Positions 1 through 5,729 of a DNA stretch of 12,195 bases are shown piece by piece. The notes under the pieces were generated by a model, which had not been told where the DNA came from, made no database searches, and saw only the letters and a list, made by a program, of their open reading frames with translations. The translations under genes and the position numbers were made by a program. How positions within the stretch are numbered: position 1 is the first letter of the stretch; each line of letters opens with the position of its first letter. The stretch lies in the NCBI GenBank assembly GCA_023489375.1, contig JAMDCX010000022.1, positions 1 through 12,195 on the forward strand. The letters are read 5' to 3'. Source of the stretch: Planctomycetota bacterium. GTDB taxonomy: Bacteria > Planctomycetota > Phycisphaerae > WQYP01.

Positions 1-223
1 ACCGATAATGCGCCATCTCTGACAGCAAAATAGAAAACTTAAGAGAGAGTCAAGATTTTACGGGCACATGGTCCTGTAACTCATTGGGGTGGTATGCGCC
101 CTCCAGGAAAACACGCCATTAGCCTGACGGCGATTAGCGGCGAGACAATGCTGCCGACATAACCATGTTTGATAATCGCTCACAGCCCGACCACCAATAT
201 CGTCCGCCCCTGCGGCCGCGTTG

Positions 224-244
224 TAATGAGTAATGAATAATGCT
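224..244. repeat. Three tandem 7-bp units (TAATGNN)
   Basis: TAATGAG, TAATGAA and TAATGCT follow each other without a gap. The left edge (GTAATGA, 223-229) is also the inverse complement of TCATTAC at 254-260, so the stretch could fold into a 7-bp stem with a 24-nt loop. This is the start of the repeat-rich tract of the left intergenic region. No function is evident. Confidence 0.5.
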
Positions 245-293
245 TTTGAAACGTCATTACTTTTGATCTTTGATCATTGTTCATTGATGTTGG

Positions 294-312
294 TTCGTTG
301 TGTCGTCGTGGT
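294..312 (+). repeat. Imperfect 19-bp direct repeat, copy 1
   Basis: The 19-mer TTCGTTGTGTCGTCGTGGT matches the copy at 415-433 at 17 of 19 positions; the two differences are both T/C exchanges. Between the copies lie a hairpin (341-356) and the word CTGCGTAATCTGTGGATTA (381-399). The pair suggests duplicated or degenerate intergenic filler rather than a regulatory site. Confidence 0.5.
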
Positions 313-330
313 AGGCCTTCATTATACCTG

Positions 331-356
331 TAAAACCAACGGCCAGCAGGCTGGCC
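331..356 (-). terminator. Terminator-like hairpin after the AsmA-like gene (weak)
   Basis: On the minus strand GGCCAG and CTGGCC form a 6-bp GC-rich stem around a 4-nt loop (341-356). It is followed by GTTGGTTTTA, an interrupted T-rich tract. It lies about 310 nt beyond the stop codon of the AsmA-like gene in the direction of its transcription and could be an intrinsic terminator. The T tract is poor and the distance long, so it may equally be part of the repeat-rich filler around it. Confidence 0.25.
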
Positions 357-414
357 GGCATAACATGTCATCGGTGAAATCTGCGTAATCTGTGGATTAC
401 CTCACTGCCTGGCA

Positions 415-433
415 TTCGTCGTGTCGTTGTGGT
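415..433 (+). repeat. Imperfect 19-bp direct repeat, copy 2
   Basis: TTCGTCGTGTCGTTGTGGT is the second copy of the 19-mer at 294-312, with 17 of 19 bases identical and the same orientation, 121 bp away. Confidence 0.5.
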
Positions 434-452
434 GAAATTATTTTGTTTATTC

Positions 453-464
453 GTAACCATTCAT
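453..464 (+). repeat. Solitary IS66-like end motif
   Basis: GTAACCATTCAT matches the 11-bp terminal inverted repeat of the miniature element at 5500-5621 (GTAACCGTTCA) at 10 of 11 positions. It also shares the following T with the right-end version. No matching opposite end with a duplicated flank (GTTTATTC, 445-452) was found between here and the AsmA-like gene, so if real it is a degenerate or solitary end. A chance match remains possible. Confidence 0.3.
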
Positions 465-664
465 AATGGCGGAGGTTGATAAAGGATCGGATGTCGAACA
501 CCGCATGGCGATGCTGGTACTATTCAGGTCCCCTGCCTCCCACCCGTACCACTACATCCCAAGAGGACTAGTCCAGTTCATGCAATCCTTTGTTGATTGT
601 AGTTGGGAACAGGTCCATGTTCGATAGTACAGCCGTTATCCCGCCGAGCCCCAGCACGTTGGCG

Positions 665-3600
665 TCAGTGTCCAAAAAGTCCCTTTAAATTATTAATGAT
701 TGTGGGCGCATTTTTCAATGTATTACCAAGATCATGACCTATATTCTGCAATGGCTTGGCGCTTAAATGCAACTTGGGCTTGCTGGTTGTACCTTCAATA
801 CTCAGCGGAACCGGGACGGTAATGCCGGCGCCGCTGACATTAACATCCTGATGCAGGGTCTGATCCAGACCCACCCAACCGGAAAAGGCCATGCCAAAGC
901 TCGCCAGAAGCAGTTTAAGATTCTGGTAATAGATTTTCCCATTACGCAGGTTGAAGGTGGTCGGTCTTATACCGCTGTCTTTCAACGCCAGGCTGCTCCC
1001 ATTGGCGCTTGCAAACGGCCCCATGCTGCTGGTTATCAGTGCAAAGAGCGGAGAATCGGAAGTTATGTGCGTAGCGCTGACCGTACCGGTAAGCGTTCCG
1101 GTTTTATTAAGCTGGGCGAATACCAGGGGCAGATTGGCCTTCTGCAATTGCAGATTCAACAGTCCTGACAGCTGCACGAGTCCGGCGGGTTGGCTGCCGG
1201 CACCCCAGGCCAGCGGCAAAAAGTTCAGCAGGCTGCCACCCATGGCCCCGTTTATTTGCACATTATTCACCAGCGCCAGCGGGCGGGAGAGAACATATTC
1301 TGGAGTGGGCAGGTTGAAATCAATGTGGCCCCCGGTGTTCAACGTCCCCTGATTCGCGGGAATGGCGCTGGGAATCAGCTGCAGGATACCTCCGGATTCC
1401 TCAAACGGTATTTCTCCCGGCCCCAGCGTCAGGCCATCGATGGCGATTTTTTCAAAGCCCAGAGAAGTCCGGGCAATATTAAGCCTGCGAAACTCCCGCA
1501 ACCCCTGATCCGCGGTCAACTGTCCGGTGATGTGAAGTTTCATGGTATGTTTACCGGTCATGATCAAACCGGCGGGCAACATCGGCCCCAGCAAGGCCTG
1601 CAGGCGTGCCAAGTTATAGCGCACAGCGCCATCAACATGTTCAGGACTTTGATCCGACCACGCGATAACACTGCCCTTATTGAGCTGCAGCTTGTCGCTG
1701 CCGGAGCCAGTAACCGCGTGTTCCTCAATAAGGCAGTTATCAAGGCATGTAAACGTTGTGGCGGATGGGTTTACAACTCCGGAAACAGTCAGCGTGATAT
1801 TATCCGGCGGCAAATTGGCAGCAAGGCCCTGAATGGTCAGCTGGTAATTCTGCACGCCACCGGTAAGATTCGCGGTGATCTGTCCGGTCTTGCTTTCCAG
1901 GGAGCCATGGAGCGCTGCCAGGCCCTGCAATTTCGCACCGGCTTTAAGTTTTCCCAGGGCCTCCAGTAACGGCACACTTTTCGCCAGATTGGCGTTCATG
2001 GCGAACGCCGGAATCATAGCTGCCATGGTAGTGCCGGTCTGAATCGTCATGGGTTTAGAAATATTGAGCGCCAAGGCTCCGTCCGCGGTATGAATCGCCA
2101 GGGTGGTAATGTGCACAAGGGTCGTCGGGCCTGTGACCGCCTGACAGGCCAGATCAACCGTCAGTTCAGGTTCAACAAATTCCGCTGTAGAGGCCTGAGG
2201 CGCGGTATTGCGAAAACTTAAATGATCCAACACCAGATGCAGAGGCGACACATAGACCATACCGGGCTTATAACTGGCCGCCAGGGTCGAATGCCGAATT
2301 GTCCCGCCGATGTCAACGTCCGCCAGCTTCGGAGAAAACATTTTCGCAATTTTCATAACGCCGGTCAGATCAACCCTGGAAATATCCGCCTGCATCGCTG
2401 GAACAATCCAGCCGGCGGCGGTTTTAGCCAGTTTCAGGTTCCCGCTGGGAATATTGATTTCCGCAGTTTGCAGACCGAAAGTGCTGTTGACTCCGGTCAC
2501 TGTGCCGTGCGGCAACAGCAAGGCACCGGCAGAACGAATGGTCACCGCGGGTTCTGTGAGTGCAGGTTTTCCCCGGCCCAAAGCTACCGCCAATTTCCGC
2601 AGTGCCACGTTGAGTTGATACGGAATTTTCTGTCCGAAGATGTCCGATGCCGTACCGGTTATATTCAGTGTACCGGCAATCGTACGGCCATGAAGAGGCA
2701 CAAACGGGGCCGCCTCCTGCGTCAGATCAGCCAAAACCGCTTGCAGATTTAAGGCATAAGAACCTTGTTTTTGACCGGTAGCTATAATTTTCAATTGGGG
2801 CGTATTTTCCGGTTGGCCATCCGGGCTGGAGGCCTGTTCCATCACTGCCCGAACCAGATTCCAAGTTTTCCCCTGGCGGTGAAATTGCGAACGCAGCAAT
2901 AGCGGATTAATCACAAACGGCGTCTTATTCCAGGTGCCGCGCAAATCCGTTAAAGTAAGTGTTTCACCCCCCGTTGATTGTTGTCCGTTGCTGATTAAAT
3001 CCGTCCGCAAATTCAAAGCGCCGTGCCTTAACCGCAGGGCCAGTTTTTTGAGGGCCAGAGTGTGGCGAAAACTGGAGGCCATCCATCCGAGGTTGCAATA
3101 AGTATGGACATGAAAAACCGAAGTTCCCCAATTCGTCCGGTGTTTCTGTATGGCTTTCAGTTCTTTCAGCGTTAGTGCGCCGGAAACCAGCATGCGGACA
3201 TTATCCGATTGGATTCCAGCCTCCGCCACCACAAACCGCGGACCAAGCCAGGAAACGCTCAAGGGCAAGGTCACAGAGCCAAGTTGCGGGCGGTCCGATT
3301 TCAACAATGTGCCGCCCAGGGCGCAATTGGTAATCGTCAGCGGACCGGAAATTTCTCCACGGCCCGCTTCCGGCGCGTGGACCGCAATCTGCCCGTTGAC
3401 CACTCCGTGCAACACCAGCGACCGGCTGCGACGCGGTAAAATCTGGTCGATAGCCGAGAGATCAAGATTCGCCACAAGCAATTTCAGATTTCCGGTGAGT
3501 TGATTCAGCGGTAACAGGCGACCATTTTTTATAGGTGCCAAATCCGCTACCAGTGAAAAATCCGCCGGCCTGGTTGTACCTTGTGCAATATGCAAATGAA

Positions 3601-5068
3601 TGTTGGCCCGCAGCGGTCGTCCCAGAGTGTTAAAGGCCACAGTTCCCGTGGCCTCCGCAGTACCCTTCGGCCCACCGTTGGCCAAAGTCCAATGCAGTGG
3701 ATGAATGTCAAATTTCAAGGCACTTTCTACGGGTGGCATCAGGTGGGCGTTGGCGCGTTTCGAGGTGGAGACTGTGCGGCCCAGAGTAATGGCGGCGGTC
3801 AGGCTGGTTTGACCGCCGGAAAAGGTGATCCCGGCCGGCAGCGTAATAACATGCGGTAATGCGGCCAGTGTGTGTGCCAATGGCGCCGCCGCCGTAATAT
3901 TGAAATCCGCCTCTTTGTTGGGCACTTTTTTATTATGCAACACCGCCAGCACCGTGGAGATCGACCCGTGTCCGGTAAGCGATGCTCCACCCAGTCTGGT
4001 CTGTATCCCCAGGGAATTAATTTCATAGCGGTCTCCCTGCCAGGAAGCGTTGATGGGCACACGAACGGTACCCAGTTGTGGTGAATCTCCTTTGAGCAAG
4101 GCTCCGGCCAGAGCCGCCTTGGTTACCACGACATTGCCCACCACTGTACCCGTACCGGGAGATGGAACTTTTGCCGCCAGAGCCAATGTCAGCATACCGC
4201 GTGGTGAAAGTTTTACACCCGCCGTGCTTAATACCGGAGTGAGGGCCGCTAAATTCAATTTTGTTATTCCCGCTATTACCTGTCCGGTCATTTTGTCCGG
4301 AGGTAAAAGATTCCCGGCGGCAATAACCTGAAGGGAAGCCATGGCATGGATTTTACTTAATGCGTGCGTCCCCAAACCTGCCGCCGTGTCAAATTGTACT
4401 GTTATCGGCTTATTTTTCAGCGTATCAACCCCAATCACCAACCGGGTATTGGCGGCATGGAAGCTCTGTAACCCCGGAGCCGTGAAAGTCGTATCCGCCA
4501 ACGTCAGCGTCAGCGTGGTGTTGATTCCCGGCAAAGAAGAACTGGCGCTGGAAGCGACTTTGGCGGGGGCTGTCTTGGTCTTGACCGGTGGTGTCCTGGC
4601 TGGATGCTCACTGGCCAGGGCCTGCAGGATATTAAGCTGATTGTTACTATTCCGACTGAGATTGAGTATTTTAACAGCAATCGCAATTTTTCCCAAATTA
4701 TGCCAATTCGATAAGAGATTCACAATACTGCGATGCGTTAGCACACTGACGTCACCGACCACCACATCGCCATTGGGATCTTTGAGCGTTACGTTGCTAA
4801 GTTCTGTTGGCGTAAACCAGCCCAGTGATATACGCCCGATCCGCAGATTGCCGCGAATGCGGGAATTAATCTGAGATTCAAGCAATCGCACTCCGGGTCC
4901 GGTACATAACAGGCTGGGTACAGCCAGAATCAACAGCAGCACCAGCAACACCAGTATTCCCATTACCAGCGGCCAACGCCGACGCTTCCGCGCCGCTGGT
5001 CTGGATGATGGCAAATTTGCTCCCGCACCCGTATGCCCGGAGTTCATTGAAGATTGGTTATCAGCCAT
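665..5068 (-). CDS. AsmA/TamB-like giant envelope protein with internal duplication
   Basis: This encodes a 1467-residue protein, probably anchored in the inner membrane and reaching into the periplasm. The N-terminus is Ser/Gly-rich and ends in a basic cluster (ARKRRR). One strongly hydrophobic segment follows at about residues 32-54 with no lipobox. Next comes an AsmA-type entry region (about residues 60-125) with the SNVTLKDPNGDVVVGDVSV motif, then a Pro/Lys/Ala/Ser linker (about 155-180). The rest is a long series of beta-rich segments of the AsmA/TamB type, ending in an AsmA-C-terminal-like stretch. A unit of about 115 residues is duplicated (254-368 and 518-632). The ATG at 5068 is preferred because AAGGG lies 7 nt upstream; the frame stays open upstream to 5188 but earlier ATGs lack a site. 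AsmA-family proteins are tied to lipid transport and outer-membrane homeostasis; the exact substrate is unknown. Family call is moderately sure; function is inference. Confidence 0.75.
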   Translation of the reverse strand: MADNQSSMNSGHTGAGANLPSSRPAARKRRRWPLVMGILVLLVLLLILAVPSLLCTGPGVRLLESQINSRIRGNLRIGRISLGWFTPTELSNVTLKDPNGDVVVGDVSVLTHRSIVNLLSNWHNLGKIAIAVKILNLSRNSNNQLNILQALASEHPARTPPVKTKTAPAKVASSASSSLPGINTTLTLTLADTTFTAPGLQSFHAANTRLVIGVDTLKNKPITVQFDTAAGLGTHALSKIHAMASLQVIAAGNLLPPDKMTGQVIAGITKLNLAALTPVLSTAGVKLSPRGMLTLALAAKVPSPGTGTVVGNVVVTKAALAGALLKGDSPQLGTVRVPINASWQGDRYEINSLGIQTRLGGASLTGHGSISTVLAVLHNKKVPNKEADFNITAAAPLAHTLAALPHVITLPAGITFSGGQTSLTAAITLGRTVSTSKRANAHLMPPVESALKFDIHPLHWTLANGGPKGTAEATGTVAFNTLGRPLRANIHLHIAQGTTRPADFSLVADLAPIKNGRLLPLNQLTGNLKLLVANLDLSAIDQILPRRSRSLVLHGVVNGQIAVHAPEAGRGEISGPLTITNCALGGTLLKSDRPQLGSVTLPLSVSWLGPRFVVAEAGIQSDNVRMLVSGALTLKELKAIQKHRTNWGTSVFHVHTYCNLGWMASSFRHTLALKKLALRLRHGALNLRTDLISNGQQSTGGETLTLTDLRGTWNKTPFVINPLLLRSQFHRQGKTWNLVRAVMEQASSPDGQPENTPQLKIIATGQKQGSYALNLQAVLADLTQEAAPFVPLHGRTIAGTLNITGTASDIFGQKIPYQLNVALRKLAVALGRGKPALTEPAVTIRSAGALLLPHGTVTGVNSTFGLQTAEINIPSGNLKLAKTAAGWIVPAMQADISRVDLTGVMKIAKMFSPKLADVDIGGTIRHSTLAASYKPGMVYVSPLHLVLDHLSFRNTAPQASTAEFVEPELTVDLACQAVTGPTTLVHITTLAIHTADGALALNISKPMTIQTGTTMAAMIPAFAMNANLAKSVPLLEALGKLKAGAKLQGLAALHGSLESKTGQITANLTGGVQNYQLTIQGLAANLPPDNITLTVSGVVNPSATTFTCLDNCLIEEHAVTGSGSDKLQLNKGSVIAWSDQSPEHVDGAVRYNLARLQALLGPMLPAGLIMTGKHTMKLHITGQLTADQGLREFRRLNIARTSLGFEKIAIDGLTLGPGEIPFEESGGILQLIPSAIPANQGTLNTGGHIDFNLPTPEYVLSRPLALVNNVQINGAMGGSLLNFLPLAWGAGSQPAGLVQLSGLLNLQLQKANLPLVFAQLNKTGTLTGTVSATHITSDSPLFALITSSMGPFASANGSSLALKDSGIRPTTFNLRNGKIYYQNLKLLLASFGMAFSGWVGLDQTLHQDVNVSGAGITVPVPLSIEGTTSKPKLHLSAKPLQNIGHDLGNTLKNAPTIINNLKGLFGH
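3173..3517 (-). repeat. Internal protein repeat unit B of the AsmA-like gene
   Basis: This is the second copy of the unit at 3965-4309 (residues about 518-632). A weaker echo of its first half appears further on in the protein (MQADISRVDLTGVMKIAKMF), suggesting that the protein grew by repeated copying of one structural module. Confidence 0.65.
3965..4309 (-). repeat. Internal protein repeat unit A of the AsmA-like gene
   Basis: This unit (residues about 254-368 of the protein) aligns with unit B at 3173-3517 at a constant offset of 264 residues without net gaps. The best-matching core is LAGALLKGDSPQLGTV against LGGTLLKSDRPQLGSV, with 11 of 16 residues identical. Both units start with a LLPxxxxTG element and a D/N-L-xx-I/L helix-like segment and end in a GIQ...TG/SG strand pair. 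Confidence 0.65.
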
Positions 5069-5075
5069 GGTAGTA

Positions 5076-5080
5076 CCCTT
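5076..5080 (-). promoter_or_regulatory. Ribosome binding site deciding the start of the AsmA-like gene
   Basis: AAGGG on the minus strand lies 7 nt before the ATG at 5068-5066. The upstream in-frame ATG at 5143 has only GGGG two bases before it, too close to work. This supports the 1467-residue product over longer versions. Confidence 0.55.
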
Positions 5081-5111
5081 CAGTATTATAAACCGCCGAT
5101 GCCACAACCAT

Positions 5112-5159
5112 CCTTGGCCGGCCGAGCGGACAATTTTTGCCATTACCCCATGGCCAAGG
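5112..5159 (-). repeat. 8-bp inverted repeat in the AsmA-like leader
   Basis: CCTTGGCC (5112-5119) and GGCCAAGG (5152-5159) are perfect inverse complements separated by 32 nt. In the transcript of the AsmA-like gene they would form a GC-rich stem about 45 nt upstream of the start codon. A role in translation control is possible but unproven. Confidence 0.35.
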
Positions 5160-5233
5160 TCTAAACAGCCCGTACCGGGGTAACACAATTTACTTTGTAT
5201 AGTATATCTTGTAAGTTCCTACAGGTAATAACA

Positions 5234-5260
5234 GCCCCGGTCTATCCGGTAGACAGGGGC
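5234..5260. repeat. Strong hairpin GCCCC-GTCTA / TAGAC-GGGGC
   Basis: Two 5-bp stems (GCCCC with GGGGC, GTCTA with TAGAC) are stacked with a single G/A mismatch between them and a TCCGG loop. The structure is almost symmetric, so it folds on either strand. No T run follows on either side, so it is not a standard terminator. It may be a structured leader or a repeat unit. Confidence 0.45.
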
Positions 5261-5491
5261 CGCAAGGCGTGCCAGTCCTGGAAGGGCGTTGCTGGCCAGG
5301 TAGACGTAAACGTGGTTGTCGAGCACACAATCCGCATGACCATACAAACCATGTACTGGGATCGGCTCCGCTGGGTGCGGCCATATTTTTGGCGAGGACG
5401 AGCTTTCCAGAGTTAACGCGCGGGCCAAGGCCACGCGGCTAAAATAGGAATTGGCGGTACAGAACTACAAAAATAATGGAAAGGGAATAAA

Positions 5492-5499
5492 GAATTGCC
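5492..5499 (+). repeat. 8-bp target-site duplication, left copy
   Basis: GAATTGCC directly abuts the left terminal repeat of the miniature element and is repeated exactly at 5622-5629. An 8-bp duplication is the length known for IS66-family insertions. Confidence 0.65.
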
Positions 5500-5621
5500 G
5501 TAACCGTTCACGGTCAAGCCGAAGGGCCATAGTTAGGGCGGTTTTGGCGTACCCCAAAGTGGAGGCATCCCTTGTGGTGCAGGCTTCCAGCCTGCCCAGT
5601 CGCCCCTTCATGAACGGTTAC
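5500..5621. mobile_element. 122-bp MITE-like element with IS66-type ends
   Basis: The ends are perfect 11-bp inverted repeats, GTAACCGTTCA (5500-5510) and TGAACGGTTAC (5611-5621). They are flanked without a gap by the exact 8-bp direct repeat GAATTGCC. IS66-family elements are known for ends that begin GTAA and for 8-bp target duplications, which fits both traits. There is no room for a transposase, so the element would be non-autonomous and moved in trans. Subterminally a GAAGGG word occurs in inverted orientation near both ends, at different distances. Inside lies a 7-bp hairpin (5579-5595). The element sits in the promoter region of hom, 100 bp before its start. Seen directly: repeats and their positions. 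Inferred: the family and mobility. Confidence 0.65.
5579..5595. repeat. Hairpin GCAGGCT-TCC-AGCCTGC inside the element
   Basis: A 7-bp perfect stem with a 3-nt loop, preceded by CTTGTGGT. The word resembles hairpin repeats I recall as scattered between genes in various bacterial genomes, but that recollection was not checked. Short spurious proteins containing VQASSLP arise from reading through it. Confidence 0.5.
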
Positions 5622-5629
5622 GAATTGCC
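5622..5629 (+). repeat. 8-bp target-site duplication, right copy
   Basis: GAATTGCC directly follows the right terminal repeat and is identical to the copy at 5492-5499. Confidence 0.65.
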
Positions 5630-5635
5630 CAAAAT

Positions 5636-5663
5636 ATGACCGCACCCGCTCCGCTCTTATAAC
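5636..5663 (+). promoter_or_regulatory. Candidate promoter of hom
   Basis: ATGACC (5636-5641, four of six matches to TTGACA) and TATAAC (5658-5663, five of six to TATAAT) are separated by 16 bp. They lie 67-94 nt before the hom start. The -35 box begins only 7 bp after the duplicated flank of the miniature element, so the insertion may have altered upstream control. Sigma70-like consensus matching is weak evidence in an organism of unknown group. Confidence 0.25.
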
Positions 5664-5701
5664 GGTAGCAGCACTGGCGGGCTTTCACGACTTGCCTTAT
5701 C

Positions 5702-5715
5702 TTTACGCGCGTAAA
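5702..5715. promoter_or_regulatory. Perfect 14-bp palindrome upstream of hom
   Basis: TTTACGCGCGTAAA reads the same on both strands and ends 14 bp before the hom ATG. It lies downstream of the candidate -10 box, a position where a dimeric repressor could block transcription. The same bases could instead form a short RNA hairpin close to the ribosome binding site. The cognate regulator is unknown. Confidence 0.4.
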
Positions 5716-5720
5716 TGTTT

Positions 5721-5724
5721 GGAG
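5721..5724 (+). promoter_or_regulatory. Ribosome binding site deciding the hom start
   Basis: GGAG lies 5 nt before the ATG at 5730. The in-frame ATG at 5715 has no purine-rich site before it and falls at the edge of the palindrome, so 5730 is the better start. Confidence 0.65.
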
Positions 5725-5729
5725 CGGGT

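Larger units (their letters stand above)
1..664. other. Left intergenic region without a convincing gene
   Basis: No open reading frame here looks like a real protein. The first 33 bases could be the last ten codons of a plus-strand gene (stop TAG at 31-33), or a minus-strand gene could start at ATG 16-14 and leave the window; neither can be tested. Positions about 220-440 are AT-richer and built of degenerate repeated words (GTAATGA, TTTGATC, TTCGTYGTGTCG, a CTGCGTAATCTGTGGATTA stretch). Positions 480-664 are less repetitive but contain a GGACTAGTCC palindrome (565-574) and imperfect inverted arms (513-523 with 624-633). No tRNA-like or rRNA-like structure was recognised. The region lies downstream of the AsmA-like gene, which ends at 665. 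Confidence 0.6.
5069..5729. other. Divergent intergenic region between the AsmA-like gene and hom
   Basis: About 660 bp separate the two divergent genes. Towards the AsmA-like gene lie two inverted repeats (5112-5159 and 5234-5260). A minus-strand stretch reading TTACCT, 16 bp, TATACT could be a weak sigma70-type promoter about 120 nt upstream of that gene. A minus-strand GTG-started frame of 71 codons (5219-5434) has no recognisable motif and no ribosome binding site, and I do not accept it as a gene. Positions 5492-5629 hold the miniature element with its flanking repeats. Positions 5636-5729 carry the likely promoter and a palindrome for hom. Confidence 0.6.

Noticed and set aside
618..633. 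GTTCGATAG as a possible tRNA T-loop
   Set aside because: No acceptor, anticodon or D-arm can be arranged around it.
1..664. CRISPR array, given the repeated words in the left region
   Set aside because: Repeats are short, degenerate and unevenly spaced, with no constant repeat-spacer pattern and no cas genes.
1190..1969. Plus-strand frame of 259 codons opposite the AsmA-like gene
   Set aside because: Antisense shadow produced by the codon usage of the long minus-strand gene; the protein has no recognisable features.
5085..5090. Perfect TATAAT on the minus strand just before the AsmA-like start
   Set aside because: No -35 box at 16-18 bp, and transcription from it would start inside the ribosome binding site.
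5219..5434. Minus-strand GTG-started frame of 71 codons between the AsmA-like gene and hom
   Set aside because: No ribosome binding site, no recognisable motif, and it overlaps the strong hairpin and another open frame on the same strand.
5451..5639. Plus-strand frame of 62 codons containing VQASSLP
   Set aside because: It is a read-through of the miniature element and its internal hairpin, with no ribosome site.
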